DNA of 64,000 bases, taken from NCBI GenBank assembly GCA_033875315.1, contig JANRJG010000038.1, positions 186,001 to 250,000 on the forward strand, written 5' to 3'. The notes below the pieces were generated by a model. It was not told the DNA's origin, searched no databases, and was given only the letters and a program-made list of their open reading frames with translations. A program made the position numbers and the translations under genes. The DNA is from Candidatus Methylacidiphilales bacterium (GTDB taxonomy: Bacteria > Verrucomicrobiota > Verrucomicrobiia > Methylacidiphilales > CAZTYG01). Within the stretch, counting starts at the first letter, position 1. Each line of letters begins with the position of its first letter. Positions 38,109 to 47,892 of the stretch are shown here, in pieces.

Positions 38109-40873
38109 CCCGTTGTCCGCAATCCACTGGCGATGGCGTTGATGGAAAGCAGGATTTGCGGCAACAATGCGGCGGCCTCGCGCGCCTGGTCCCGGTCGCG
38201 CAATTTCCTCCAGTGCCGCAAGAGGTCAACCTGTTGGCGGTGGAGCGACCGGAGGGGGGCATCGCGGAGTTCGAGGGTCTTGAGCATGCGCGGGCGGCGT
38301 TGCTCCAACGGACGGCCGCCAAAGATGCGGTCGAGCATTTTGCGCGAGCGGCGGTATTCGCCACGGATGTCGTCGAGGAAGGCCCGGCGCAAGGCCGCCG
38401 CAGGTACCAGGCCGGCGTAATCGGCCATGATCACCGGATCCGCGCTGGCGAGGTTGGTTTCGACATTGGTCAGGACGTAGCGCAGGAACGGCCACTTGCC
38501 GATCCGCGAACACAGGACCTTGAAGAGGTCCGGTTCTTCTTTTTCCAGGCGTTCCAATGCCGTCCCAACGCCATACCAGCCGGGCAGGTAGAAACGGGAC
38601 TGGGTCCAACTGAAGACCCAGGGAATGGCGCGAAGATCGGCCAGGGTGCGGGCTCCGGTCCGGCGGCTCGGGCGTGAACCGATGCGGCTTTGCTCCAAGG
38701 CGTCCAGCGGGGTGGCCTGGGTGTAGAAATCCATGAAACCCTCCCGGTGCAACAAGGCCCGGTAGGCCTCGCTGCTGAATCGGGACAATGAGGAGGCAAT
38801 GGCCTCATCGGAGCTGTGCGGCACCGAGCGCTTGCGGTGATGCAGGGTGACGCCGGTGACCCCGGCCAGGAGGACCTCCAGATTGAAGGCGGCCGTGATC
38901 TGGTTGGCGTATTTTTGGGCGATGGTTTCCCCTTGTTCGGTGACGCGGAGATCGCCCAGGAGCGACCCGTGGGGCAGGGCCTCGAGGAAGCGGTGGGTGG
39001 GTCCGGCTCCGCGGCTGATGGTGCCACCGCGACCATGGAAGAAACGGATCTCGGTCCCGCATTCCGAGGCCACGGTGGCCAGTTCGGCCTGGCCCCGGTG
39101 CAGAGCCCATTGACTGGCGAGGATGCCGACGTCCTTGTTGCTGTCGCTGTAGCCGATCATCACCTGCTGGACCGGGCATTTGACCCGGGGTTGCTGGCGC
39201 TTGAGCGAGGCCCGGGTGACGGGATGGTCGAGGAACTTGCGCATGATGCCGGGCGCGGCCTCCAGATCCTCCAGGGTCTCGAACAACGGCACCACCGGCA
39301 GGTCGCAGACCAGTTGTCCCGAGTGCGCGGTCGCCAGTCCGGCTTCGCGGGCCAGCACATAAACCACGAGAAGATCCGAATAGCGCCGGGTCATGCTGGT
39401 GATCAATGCCCCCAATCCGTCCGCGCCGTGGCGGGCCAGATGGCGGGCCAGCACACGGTAACAGTCCAGAACCGCGGTGGCCTCGGGCCCCACCGGGGCC
39501 TCGGCGTGGAGGAAGGGACGGGGAGAACGCAGTTCTTTCTCCAGGAAGCTCACCCGCTCGCTCTCGCTCCATTCGGAAAAATCCGCACCATCGAGCCCGG
39601 CGGCCACCATGAGCTGGGAAAGGGCCTTGTCGTGGAAGGCGCTGTTCTGGCGCACATCCAATGCCGCCAGATGGAATCCGAAAACCGAGGCGGCGCGGAT
39701 GATCGGATCCACCACGGAGGCAGCGACCCGGCCGGCCCCGATTTTTTGCAGGGACTGGCGCAGGAGCTTGAGGTCGCCGATCATGTCGTCAGGACCTGGA
39801 TAGGCCCCGTCGTGTTCAAGGATCTCCACCCGTCCGAGTTCGTTGAGGGCCGCCGGCATACGGGCCATGATGAGGCTGGCGAATTGACGCCAGGGCTCGA
39901 GGGGGTTGCGGGCCACGGCTTTCTCCCCCCGGGCTCCGAGGAGGCGGATATTGCGGCGGATGGCTTTGTCCAGAAGGGCCGGGGCGGCATGGTCGGCGGC
40001 GTTGATGCTGAGGTGGCGGGGAAGTTTCTCCACCATGCGGAAGAGGACCAGCAGGGCCTGTTCGCGCAGTTCCCGCAGGGATTCCTCCGTGACTTTGGCG
40101 GTGACCAGCGGGTGTCCGTCCCGGTCGCCGCCCACCCACGAACCAAAACGCAGACGGGGCAGTTTTTGCGGGTCGGCCAGCAACCGCTTGTCCCAGCCCA
40201 CGGCCTCCCAAGCCTGCCGCAGTTGCAGGTCCAACCGGGGCAGGACGGCGGGGAAGACCTCGCGCAGGTAATACATGATGGTCTGGCGTTCCTTGGAAAC
40301 ACCCGGCTTCTCCAGGAGGACCTCGCCGGTGCGCCAGAGCTGCTCCAGCACCACCTTGATCTGGGCCCGGTTGGCCCCGAGTTCGAGCGGCGTCCACATC
40401 TGGTTCTCGCGCTGCACCAACAACACATAGAGTTCCCGGTGCAATTCCAACACGGTGGAACGCTTGGCCTCGGTCGGGTGGGCGGTCAGGACCGGCTCGA
40501 CCCGGATGCCGGGAAGGGCGGCTGCCACCGCCTCCGGCTTCCATCCCGCCGCCTTGAGATCGCGCAGGTGGTCGGCCCATAGACCCGGCTCCACCTGGGG
40601 GGGTTCGGTGCTGGCCCGGGCCCGGCGCATCTGCGCGGCCACATTTTCTTCCACCAGGTTCAGCAGATGAAAACCGATGGAACAGGCCTGCCCCAGCTTG
40701 GTCGTGAAGGGGGCCGCCTTGGACGGTGCCTTGGTCCCGGACGACCAGGGAAGCTGGGCCGCCACCTCGCTTTCTCCCAATTCCACCAAGACCTCCCGGA
40801 AGGCCCCGATGAGAAAGGAGAGATCCTGGTCCAGCTTGGAAAAACCCACTTCGCGAAAATCCTGTGCAGTCAC
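38105..40873 (-). CDS. ppc: Phosphoenolpyruvate carboxylase
   Basis: A 922-residue enzyme adding bicarbonate to PEP to make oxaloacetate. The catalytic motifs VLTAHPTEAKRST, GYSDSNKDVG and FHGRGGTISRGAGPT are all present, and the C-terminus ends GLRTTG in place of the common RNTG. Length fits the bacterial type. The window also carries pyruvate carboxylase, so the cell has two routes to oxaloacetate. It is convergent with the hydrolase, with stops overlapping by 4 bp. Confidence 0.97.
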   Translation of the reverse strand: MTAQDFREVGFSKLDQDLSFLIGAFREVLVELGESEVAAQLPWSSGTKAPSKAAPFTTKLGQACSIGFHLLNLVEENVAAQMRRARASTEPPQVEPGLWADHLRDLKAAGWKPEAVAAALPGIRVEPVLTAHPTEAKRSTVLELHRELYVLLVQRENQMWTPLELGANRAQIKVVLEQLWRTGEVLLEKPGVSKERQTIMYYLREVFPAVLPRLDLQLRQAWEAVGWDKRLLADPQKLPRLRFGSWVGGDRDGHPLVTAKVTEESLRELREQALLVLFRMVEKLPRHLSINAADHAAPALLDKAIRRNIRLLGARGEKAVARNPLEPWRQFASLIMARMPAALNELGRVEILEHDGAYPGPDDMIGDLKLLRQSLQKIGAGRVAASVVDPIIRAASVFGFHLAALDVRQNSAFHDKALSQLMVAAGLDGADFSEWSESERVSFLEKELRSPRPFLHAEAPVGPEATAVLDCYRVLARHLARHGADGLGALITSMTRRYSDLLVVYVLAREAGLATAHSGQLVCDLPVVPLFETLEDLEAAPGIMRKFLDHPVTRASLKRQQPRVKCPVQQVMIGYSDSNKDVGILASQWALHRGQAELATVASECGTEIRFFHGRGGTISRGAGPTHRFLEALPHGSLLGDLRVTEQGETIAQKYANQITAAFNLEVLLAGVTGVTLHHRKRSVPHSSDEAIASSLSRFSSEAYRALLHREGFMDFYTQATPLDALEQSRIGSRPSRRTGARTLADLRAIPWVFSWTQSRFYLPGWYGVGTALERLEKEEPDLFKVLCSRIGKWPFLRYVLTNVETNLASADPVIMADYAGLVPAAALRRAFLDDIRGEYRRSRKMLDRIFGGRPLEQRRPRMLKTLELRDAPLRSLHRQQVDLLRHWRKLRDRDQAREAAALLPQILLSINAIASGLRTTG

Positions 40874-41025
40874 GGCGGGGGAGGATGAGCAAAATCCGTG
40901 CTCAGGGCAAACCGGAAGCTTTCGGGGAGAATAAATTTTTCTGGCACAAGCCTTTGTAAAAAATCGACCGGTTGCCCTTGCCTTGCCGGTCGCACTCAGT
41001 AATTTGTCGCACCAAAGGAGTTAAA

Positions 41026-41712
41026 ATGCTGTTCATCATCTTCATCGTCACCATGGTGATTTCGCTCGTGGCCGCCGCCCGGGTGAAGTCCACCTACCAC
41101 AAATACGCCCAAGTCCCGGCCGGCTCCGGCCTCACCGGGGCCACCGCCGCCGCCCGCATCCTCGCCGCCGCCGGGATCGACGACGTCGAAATCGTCGAAC
41201 ACCAGGGTTTCCTCGGCGACCACTACAACCCCATGAACAAGCAGCTGGTGCTCTGTTCGGAAAACTTCCATGGCGACAACGCCGCCGCCCTCGGCGTGGC
41301 CGCGCACGAATGCGGTCACGCCATCCAGCACAAGATCGCCTATGCCCCCCTGCAATGGCGCATGGCCTCGGTCGGCGTCACCACCTACGCCAACCAGGTC
41401 GTCACGTGGCTGCCGATCATCGGTTTGTTCATGGGCCTGATCTCGACTCCCCAGATGTTCCTCATCATGGCCATCGCCTGGGGCGTGATCATGCTCTTCA
41501 ACCTTGTCACCCTGCCGGTCGAATTCGATGCCTCGCGCCGCGCGGTGGTCATCTTGAACAAGATGCGACTGGTCACGACCGAGGAAGCCGATATCGGCGT
41601 CCGCAAAGTCCTGAACGCCGCCGGTTGGACCTATGTGGCCGCCTTCATTACCTCGCTGGCCTACATGCTCTACTACCTCCTGCCCCTCCTCATGGGCCGA
41701 CGGAGCGACTGA
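41026..41712 (+). CDS. YugP-like neutral zinc metallopeptidase
   Basis: A 228-residue membrane protein of the Zn_peptidase_2 family. An N-terminal membrane segment from ATG 41026 (MLFIIFIVTMVISLVAA) is followed by the zinc motif HECGH at residues 94-98 and two or three further membrane segments. AGGAG lies about 8 nt before this ATG, which decides the start against 40972. Physiological substrate is unknown; the family is widespread but barely studied. A strong terminator follows. Confidence 0.9.
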   Translation: MLFIIFIVTMVISLVAAARVKSTYHKYAQVPAGSGLTGATAAARILAAAGIDDVEIVEHQGFLGDHYNPMNKQLVLCSENFHGDNAAALGVAAHECGHAIQHKIAYAPLQWRMASVGVTTYANQVVTWLPIIGLFMGLISTPQMFLIMAIAWGVIMLFNLVTLPVEFDASRRAVVILNKMRLVTTEEADIGVRKVLNAAGWTYVAAFITSLAYMLYYLLPLLMGRRSD

Positions 41713-41727
41713 ACCGGACCTCTCCCC

Positions 41728-41764
41728 AAAGGCGGGCCCCACCAAAAGGGCCCGCCTTTTTTGT
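41728..41764 (+). terminator. Rho-independent terminator after the zinc peptidase gene
   Basis: AAAGGCGGGCCC (41728-41739) and GGGCCCGCCTTT (41748-41759) form a perfect 12-bp stem with an 8-nt loop, followed by a T-run to about 41762. Confidence 0.93.
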
Positions 41765-41813
41765 GCCCTCCCTTTACCCTCGCCAATCTAAAATCGGAAA
41801 TCTAATTTCATTC

Positions 41814-43061
41814 ATGTCTTCCGTTCCCGTCCGACGGCGAGAGATTTTCGGGTGGGCCTGTTACGACTTCGCCAACTCCTCCTTCACCACGGTCATCATC
41901 ACCGTGGTTTACAGCATCTACTTTGTCGAATCGGTCAATGGCGGGAAACCCGGCGGCTACGGACTCTGGTCGCTCGTCCTCGCCCTTTCCCAAATCGTGG
42001 TCATCGCCACCGCGCCCTGGCTGGGTGCCGTCGGCGACGTGACCGCACGCAAGAAAACCTTCCTCGCCCTCTCCGCCTGGGTCTGCAGCCTGGCCACAGC
42101 GTCGCTTTTCTGGACCGGACCCGGCACCCTCCTCCTGGCCTGTGCCCTCGTCTTCCTGGCCAACATCGCTTTTTCCATCGGGGAAAATTTCTGCGCCAGC
42201 TTCCTTCCGGAGATCAGCACGCGCGAGAACGTCGGACGCATCTCGGCCTACGGCTGGGGCTTTGGTTACTGCGGCGGCCTGCTCAGCCTGGGGTTGGCGC
42301 TATTCCTGATCAAGGGAACAGCGCTGGCCGACCCCGTCCGCTGGACCTTCGCCATGACCGGCGCCTTCTTTTTCCTGGCCAGTCTCCCCACCCTCCTCCT
42401 CTTGCGCGAACGCGCGGTCCCACAGCCCGGTATTTCCGCCGCCGGGGCGGCCCGGGCGGCCTGGGGCAAACTGGTCGAAACCTTCCACGAAATCCGCCAC
42501 CACCGCACCCTGGCCTGGTTCTTCGTCTCCTTCTTTTTCTATATCACCGGCCTGTCCGCCGTCTTCGCCTTCGCCGCCATCGTGGCCCGCGACCTTTACG
42601 GATTCACCCAGGAGGAGGTGATCATCCTTTTTGCCGCACTCCAGGTCACCAGCACCCTCGGAGCCCTGGGCTTTGGCTGGCTCCAAGACCGCTGGGGTGC
42701 CCGCCCCGTCTTGATCGCCTCCCTCCTTGGTTGGGTGGTGGTGTCGTTTTCCGCCGGTTGGTGCACGGACAAGACTTCCTTCTGGATCATCGGGGCCTGT
42801 GCCGGCCTGGTCATGGGCTCGACCCAGTCGGCCAGTCGCGCCGTCGTTTCCAGCCTCACCCCGGCCGGCCGATCCGGGGAATACTTCGGGTTCTGGGGAT
42901 TGTTCGGCAAACTCGCCGCGGTCGTCGGCCCGCTGGCCCTGGGCCAAGGGGCCGAGATTTGGAGCCTCCGCACCGCCACCATGGTGAACACGGTATTTTT
43001 CATCGTCGGTCTGGGGGTGTTTATCGCCATTCGTTGGAAACCCAAAGCGCAGGCGGCCTGA
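41814..43061 (+). CDS. MFS transporter, UMF1 (Atg22-like) family
   Basis: A 415-residue transporter with 12 predicted membrane segments. The opening FGWACYDFANSSFTTVIITV is the characteristic start of the UMF1/Atg22-like group, and GRISAYGWGFGYCGGLLSL follows in the expected place. The open frame extends upstream to 41310 inside the peptidase gene, but ATG 41814 gives the family N-terminus. Atg22 exports amino acids from vacuoles; the bacterial substrate is unknown. Confidence 0.88.
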   Translation: MSSVPVRRREIFGWACYDFANSSFTTVIITVVYSIYFVESVNGGKPGGYGLWSLVLALSQIVVIATAPWLGAVGDVTARKKTFLALSAWVCSLATASLFWTGPGTLLLACALVFLANIAFSIGENFCASFLPEISTRENVGRISAYGWGFGYCGGLLSLGLALFLIKGTALADPVRWTFAMTGAFFFLASLPTLLLLRERAVPQPGISAAGAARAAWGKLVETFHEIRHHRTLAWFFVSFFFYITGLSAVFAFAAIVARDLYGFTQEEVIILFAALQVTSTLGALGFGWLQDRWGARPVLIASLLGWVVVSFSAGWCTDKTSFWIIGACAGLVMGSTQSASRAVVSSLTPAGRSGEYFGFWGLFGKLAAVVGPLALGQGAEIWSLRTATMVNTVFFIVGLGVFIAIRWKPKAQAA

Positions 43062-43124
43062 GTCCCCACCGCCCGTTCCCTTTTTTCTGCGTGCCCGGGA
43101 CGGTGGGCCGTGTTTTTATACCGC

Positions 43125-44399
43125 ATGGACCGGACACGGCAACTGGGGTGGGCGGCGGTAACGGCCCTCGTGGCCGTTGCCATTTGGATTTCGCTCATCA
43201 TGGGCACCGCCAATGGGCTGGATGTGGCTCGTTGGCCGGCCCTGCCCTTCGGCCATCTTCCCTGGCTGGCACAACCCAATTTTTATGACGAAATGGCCTT
43301 GCTGCACATGGCAGATGCCGTCCGCGATGGCAGGGACCCCTACGGGGATGCCCGGGGGCAAAGCGGGCCCTACCTCAATAATTACCCTTCTATCTGGGCC
43401 GGGATCCGTCATCTGGGCCTGGGCGTGGAGGATGCGCGCCCTTTCGGGCTGGCTCTGGCCGCACTCTACCTGGTCGCTTGGATGGTTTGCTTCCGGCCGT
43501 TTCAAGCCGCACAGACCGTCTGGTGTCTGGCCTTTCTGCTCTCCCCGCCCTCCCTCAACGCCATGGCCTCGGCTAACAATGAAATCGTCATTTTTGCCCT
43601 GATGGTGGCCGCAGGCCACTTCGCCGCCCGAAGCCGGGGGGCCTCCACCGCTCTAGTGGTCCTGGCCGCCCTGCTCAAGATCATCCCTTTCGCCGCCCTA
43701 CCCGTCCTCGTGGACGGAAAGCGCCGGACCCTCCTCTGGGTGGCCGCAGGGTTGGTCATTTGCACAGCCTGGTTCGCCTGCCACAAGGGTGAATTGCAGC
43801 AACTGAACCGGTCCACCCCCCGGCCCAATATCTGCGCCTTCGGCAGCGGAGTGCTCGGCTCCCGCCTCAGTCAGTCCCTTTCGGCCAACCCGGAAGAGTC
43901 CAACGCACTTCCGCGCCACGGCCATTTTCAATCCCCATCCTGGTGCCATGGGCTTTATCAATTTTTGCTCGTCGCCGGCTTCCTCGGCCCTTTGCTTTTC
44001 GGTCTGCAAGGGCTCCGCCGCGGATGGAACGCCCCCCCCACCCCCGATGATCCCAACCGGGTCCTCTTCCGTATGGGAACCATGCTTTATCTGACAGCCT
44101 TCGCGCTCGGCCACAACTGGCCCCACCGCCTGATTCTCCTCTATCTCGCGGTTCCCTGGTTGGCCTCGCATAAATCGCTCCGCTGGCTGGCCGCTCTGGT
44201 CTTGGCGGTCGGCTATCTGGTCAACTCGATGGAGGGCCAGGTGTTCCTCGCCGTCCAAGTTGCCACCTGGATGCTGGCCCTGCGCCTGGCCTTCGAACTC
44301 GGACGTAGCCTGGCTCCGGACATCGCGGCCTCATACAGGGCCCTGGGCCTCGCTCCGGCATGGAAAGCACAAACCCCACCCCACACCCCCGCGGTTTGA
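43125..44399 (+). CDS. Polytopic membrane protein, GT87-like
   Basis: A 424-residue protein with about ten hydrophobic segments. After the first membrane span is a loop with NFYDEMALLHMADAVRDGRDPY and YLNNYPSIW, the kind of acidic/aromatic loop seen in GT-C fold polyprenol-phosphate mannosyltransferases (GT87). I take this as a likely membrane glycosyltransferase; acceptor and sugar are unknown. ATG 43125 is preferred to GTG 43110. The DUF721 gene follows after 64 bp. Confidence 0.6.
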   Translation: MDRTRQLGWAAVTALVAVAIWISLIMGTANGLDVARWPALPFGHLPWLAQPNFYDEMALLHMADAVRDGRDPYGDARGQSGPYLNNYPSIWAGIRHLGLGVEDARPFGLALAALYLVAWMVCFRPFQAAQTVWCLAFLLSPPSLNAMASANNEIVIFALMVAAGHFAARSRGASTALVVLAALLKIIPFAALPVLVDGKRRTLLWVAAGLVICTAWFACHKGELQQLNRSTPRPNICAFGSGVLGSRLSQSLSANPEESNALPRHGHFQSPSWCHGLYQFLLVAGFLGPLLFGLQGLRRGWNAPPTPDDPNRVLFRMGTMLYLTAFALGHNWPHRLILLYLAVPWLASHKSLRWLAALVLAVGYLVNSMEGQVFLAVQVATWMLALRLAFELGRSLAPDIAASYRALGLAPAWKAQTPPHTPAV

Positions 44400-44463
44400 T
44401 CCTCCCCCGCTTCTTTGTACAGTTTCGCGTGTTTCGCGCGTCCCTTCGTGGTTGAATCCCCCC

Positions 44464-45159
44464 ATGGAAGCCGAGAAAAAACGCGAGTGGGCCACCTACC
44501 GCAAGCTCGACCTCCAGCGCCAGCACAAGTCGCGGGCCAAGCGCGACGCCCTCGCCTCCGGTGGCCTGCATCTTTTCATCGGCGGCAGCGACCCCGACCG
44601 CCCGTGGTTGAAAGTCGCCCGGGCCGATTACGTCCGGGTCTGGAAGGAAGTCGATGCCGAACTCGCCCGCGACCAACCCGATCCCGCCGCGCGCGAACTC
44701 CTGCGCGTGCGCCACGAGCAGATGGTATACGACCGCCTCCTGGCCCAGTCCTCGGAGATGCGCGGTGTGGGCGACACCTTCCAGAAATCCCATGGGCGGG
44801 CCATGACCACGCACGAGCGCGAGCTTTACGCCCGCATCAGCCGCGACCGCGACCACAGCCCGCTCACCCCCCAGGAACGGGCCAAACGCGTGCGTTCCCT
44901 CTGGATGCACGGGTTGATGGACAAGATCCGTCGCAACCAATCGGGCAATCCCCAGCGCATGCAACAAATCTGGGCCGAAGTGGTCGGACCCGAGGCCGCG
45001 CAGGATTCCACCCTGGATTACGTCGATGCCGTGCGTGGTCTGGCCGTCTGCCGCACCACCAGTTCCATCCGTGCCCAACAACTCAAGCGCGAGCCCGGTC
45101 TGGCCGCCAAACTGGGACAGGCCCTTGGCCAAAAAATCACCCGCATCGCCTTCCGCTGA
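44464..45159 (+). CDS. DUF721 (DciA-like) protein with long N-terminal extension
   Basis: A 231-residue protein. The last third (about 160-231, IWAEVVGPEAAQDST followed by YVDAVRGLAVCRTTSSIRAQQL and LGQALGQKITRIAF) matches the DUF721/DciA fold, which in many bacteria loads the replicative helicase. The first 150 residues are charged and helical and are not usual for DciA. ATG 44464 (MEAEKKREW) is preferred; the frame is open farther upstream only in shadow of the GT87-like gene. It ends 6 bp before the flavoprotein gene. Confidence 0.7.
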   Translation: MEAEKKREWATYRKLDLQRQHKSRAKRDALASGGLHLFIGGSDPDRPWLKVARADYVRVWKEVDAELARDQPDPAARELLRVRHEQMVYDRLLAQSSEMRGVGDTFQKSHGRAMTTHERELYARISRDRDHSPLTPQERAKRVRSLWMHGLMDKIRRNQSGNPQRMQQIWAEVVGPEAAQDSTLDYVDAVRGLAVCRTTSSIRAQQLKREPGLAAKLGQALGQKITRIAFR

Positions 45160-45165
45160 TTTTCC

Positions 45166-46440
45166 ATGCCGTCCTCCGTCCCCCGTCCTTCCGCCTCCGC
45201 CCGGCCCGCGGTGGACAAGCCGTCTCCTGATGGCTGGGACCTGATCGTCATCGGAGGCGGGGCCGCCGGATTCTTCGGCGCCCTGTCTTTTGCCGCCACC
45301 CGCCAAGACAAGCAGGCCCGCACCCTCATCCTGGAAAAAAGCCCGCGCACCCTGGCCAAGGTGGCCGTCTCCGGCGGCGGGCGCTGCAACGTCACCCACC
45401 ACTGCTTCGAACCCCGCGAACTCGTGAAGCACTACCCGCGCGGCGGCCGGGCCCTCATCGGGGCCTTCACCCGCTGGCAACCCCGCGACACCGTCGACTG
45501 GTTCGAGGCCCGCGGCGTCCGCCTCAAGACCGAGGACGACGGGCGGATGTTTCCCCTCACCGACCACTCACAAACCATCATCGATTGCCTGGAGGGCGAG
45601 GCCCGCCGTCTGGGGGTCGAAGTCCGGACCGGCTGCGGGGCGGAGCGACTGGAACAGACCGGCGGCGGTTTTGCCGTGCACACCCCGGCCGGCATCCTGC
45701 ACGCCGCCCGGGTGTTGGTGGCCAGCGGCGGAACGCGCAGTGGCGAGACCCTGGCCTCCGCCCTCGGACACGTGATCATCCCTCCGGCGCCCTCGCTCTT
45801 CAGCTTCCACATCCGCAATCCGCTCTTGGAAGGCCTGGCCGGTCTGAGCATGGCCCGGGTGGCGGCCTCGGTTCCGGAAACCGGGCTGCGCCAACAGGGC
45901 GCCCTGCTGGTCACCCACAACGGCCTCAGCGGACCGGCCATCCTCCGGCTCTCGGCCTGGGGCGCGCGTTGGATGCAGGAACAGAACTACCACTTCCCCG
46001 TGAAGATCGACTGGCTGCCCGACCACGGGCCCGATGCCCTGGCCGAGCGCTTCCGCCAAGTGCGGGCGGAATGGAACCGCAAGCAGGTCGGCACCCTGAG
46101 CCCCTTCCCGGAAATCCCCCAGCGCCTCTGGGAACGTCTGGCCGCCTGTTCCCTCAATTGGTCGGAATGGAGCCGCGAGTCCGAAAAAATCCTCACTGAC
46201 CGCTTGAAACAAACCACCCTCTCCGTGGCCGGTAAAAGCATGAACAAGGAGGAATTCGTCACCGCCGGGGGCGTCGACCTGGCCGGGGTCGACCTCCGGA
46301 CCATGGAAAGCCGGACCGTGCCGGGGCTTTACTTCGCCGGCGAGGCCCTGGACATCGACGGGGTCACGGGCGGATTCAATTTCCAAGCCGCCTGGACCAC
46401 CGGTTATCTGGCCGGGACGGCGGCCGCCCGGGCTGGTTGA
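45166..46440 (+). CDS. HI0933/YhiN-family FAD-dependent oxidoreductase
   Basis: A 424-residue flavoprotein. The dinucleotide-binding motif LIVIGGGAAGFFGA covers residues 27-40, followed by the family signature AVSGGGRCNVTHH near 64-76, a middle TMARVAASV-like region and the C-terminal FAGEALDIDGVTGGFNFQAAWTTG close to the end. The biochemical reaction of this family is unclear; a role in tRNA or thiol redox has been suggested elsewhere. It is tightly linked with the DUF721 gene. Confidence 0.88.
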   Translation: MPSSVPRPSASARPAVDKPSPDGWDLIVIGGGAAGFFGALSFAATRQDKQARTLILEKSPRTLAKVAVSGGGRCNVTHHCFEPRELVKHYPRGGRALIGAFTRWQPRDTVDWFEARGVRLKTEDDGRMFPLTDHSQTIIDCLEGEARRLGVEVRTGCGAERLEQTGGGFAVHTPAGILHAARVLVASGGTRSGETLASALGHVIIPPAPSLFSFHIRNPLLEGLAGLSMARVAASVPETGLRQQGALLVTHNGLSGPAILRLSAWGARWMQEQNYHFPVKIDWLPDHGPDALAERFRQVRAEWNRKQVGTLSPFPEIPQRLWERLAACSLNWSEWSRESEKILTDRLKQTTLSVAGKSMNKEEFVTAGGVDLAGVDLRTMESRTVPGLYFAGEALDIDGVTGGFNFQAAWTTGYLAGTAAARAG

Positions 46441-46667
46441 TCCTTGTCCGCAACTTTTGGCAGATTGCCCGCGAAACACTCGTAAGCCGGATCTATAAAA
46501 GCCTCAAGGGGGAGGCCGAAGATTGAAGATTGTGTCACGGAATACTGGACCACGTATGTTCGCCTTGTTTGGCCTGTTCCAACATTTTTTCGCGCTTTCA
46601 CGCGTGTTTAGCGGGCAGCGCCGCTTTGCACTTCCTTGAGCCGCAGGGCGGGCTATCGTTCTGGATC

Positions 46668-47558
46668 ATGTCCGAGGTGATCACCGCACAGAGTTTGGGA
46701 AACCTCCGGGGCGATGTGCCTCTCTACGGGGTCATCGGCTGGCCGGTTGCGCACTCGCTTTCCCCAGCCATGCAGGAGGCCGCCTTCCGCGCCTGCGGCC
46801 TTTCCGCCCGCTACCTGAAGATCGCCCTGGCCCCCGAGGAATTGGCCGCCGGTGTGGAAGCCATGCGACGCCTTCCCTTTGCCGGTTGGAACTGCACCAT
46901 TCCGCACAAGAATGCCCTTTTCCCGTTGATGGACCGGGTGGAGGCCAGCGCGGAAGCGATCGGTGGCGTCAACACGGTCGTCAACAGGGATGGAACGCTT
47001 GAAGGGCACAGCACTGACGGCGCGGGTTGGTCGCGGGCCATCCGGGAGGATTTCGGCGTCGAGGTCCGGGACCAGCGCATCTTGCTGCTCGGCGCCGGCG
47101 GCGCGGGCCGGGCCATTGCCCACCAAGCGGTGAGGGAAGGATGCCGGTCGTTGGTTCTGGTCAATCGCACACTTGAAACCGCCCACGAGCTGGCGAGGGA
47201 ACTGGACCAAGCGGAGCGTGTCCGTGTGGTGGCGTGGGAAAACGGCCCACTGGCCGGGGCCTTGGATGCGACCGACCTGATTGTCAATGCCAGCTCGGTG
47301 GGGTTGAAAGCGGAAGATCCCCCGGCCCTGGCGGGCTCCCTGCTCCGACCTGACCATCTGGTCTACGACACCATCTACAACCCCTCACCGACCGGTCTGT
47401 TGCGGGAAGCCGCCCGGGCCGGGGCCCGGACCGCCAACGGCCTTTCCATGCTGCTCCACCAGGGCGCCTTGTCGTTTGAAATCTGGACCGGAAAAGAAGC
47501 GCCCGTTGAGGAAATGCGGCAGGCGCTGGCGGCAGAGGCTAAAGCGCACCGCGTTTGA
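46668..47558 (+). CDS. aroE: Shikimate dehydrogenase
   Basis: A 296-residue NADPH-dependent enzyme reducing 3-dehydroshikimate. Substrate residues appear in AHSLSPAMQ (29-36), the catalytic lysine in TIPHKNAL (Lys81) and its partner aspartate in HSTDGAG (Asp117). The nucleotide motif is GAGGAGRA at 142-149. The in-frame stretch back to 46530 does not look coding, so ATG 46668 is chosen. A hairpin repeat element begins directly after the stop. aroC and aroK lie 6-8 kb downstream. Confidence 0.95.
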   Translation: MSEVITAQSLGNLRGDVPLYGVIGWPVAHSLSPAMQEAAFRACGLSARYLKIALAPEELAAGVEAMRRLPFAGWNCTIPHKNALFPLMDRVEASAEAIGGVNTVVNRDGTLEGHSTDGAGWSRAIREDFGVEVRDQRILLLGAGGAGRAIAHQAVREGCRSLVLVNRTLETAHELARELDQAERVRVVAWENGPLAGALDATDLIVNASSVGLKAEDPPALAGSLLRPDHLVYDTIYNPSPTGLLREAARAGARTANGLSMLLHQGALSFEIWTGKEAPVEEMRQALAAEAKAHRV

Positions 47559-47675
47559 TTGGCAGTGGTTTCCACTGGTTTCTCTTACTCGCACTCGTGC
47601 TCGTTCTCTCCCATTCAGAGAGCACGAGAACGAGTAAGAGTATGAGAACGAGTGGTAGATTAGATGCAAAATGCC
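47559..47675. repeat. Long hairpin repeat element, copy B
   Basis: Second copy of the element at 10499-10620, with the same central CCCATTCAGAGAG and the same end ATGCAAAATGC, 6 bp shorter in the right arm. It abuts the aroE stop. The remaining 217 bp to 47892 are A+T-rich near 47780-47850 and show no gene. Confidence 0.8.
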
Positions 47676-47892
47676 CCAATCTTCTCAACTTGCACTCAAA
47701 ACGTCCTGCCCGGGCGACGGCAAAGACCGGGGTTTTCGATTGTTTCCCGGGCCATGCCCCGCCCTCACACAAAAACACTGAATCTTTTTATTATTTGTAT
47801 GGTTGTTCCATACAATTTTGTTCCTTTTGCATGCTAGTGTATGGGTTTTGATTGAAAGCTATCCTGTCGCCAGGGAGACCGTCCCAACCCGT

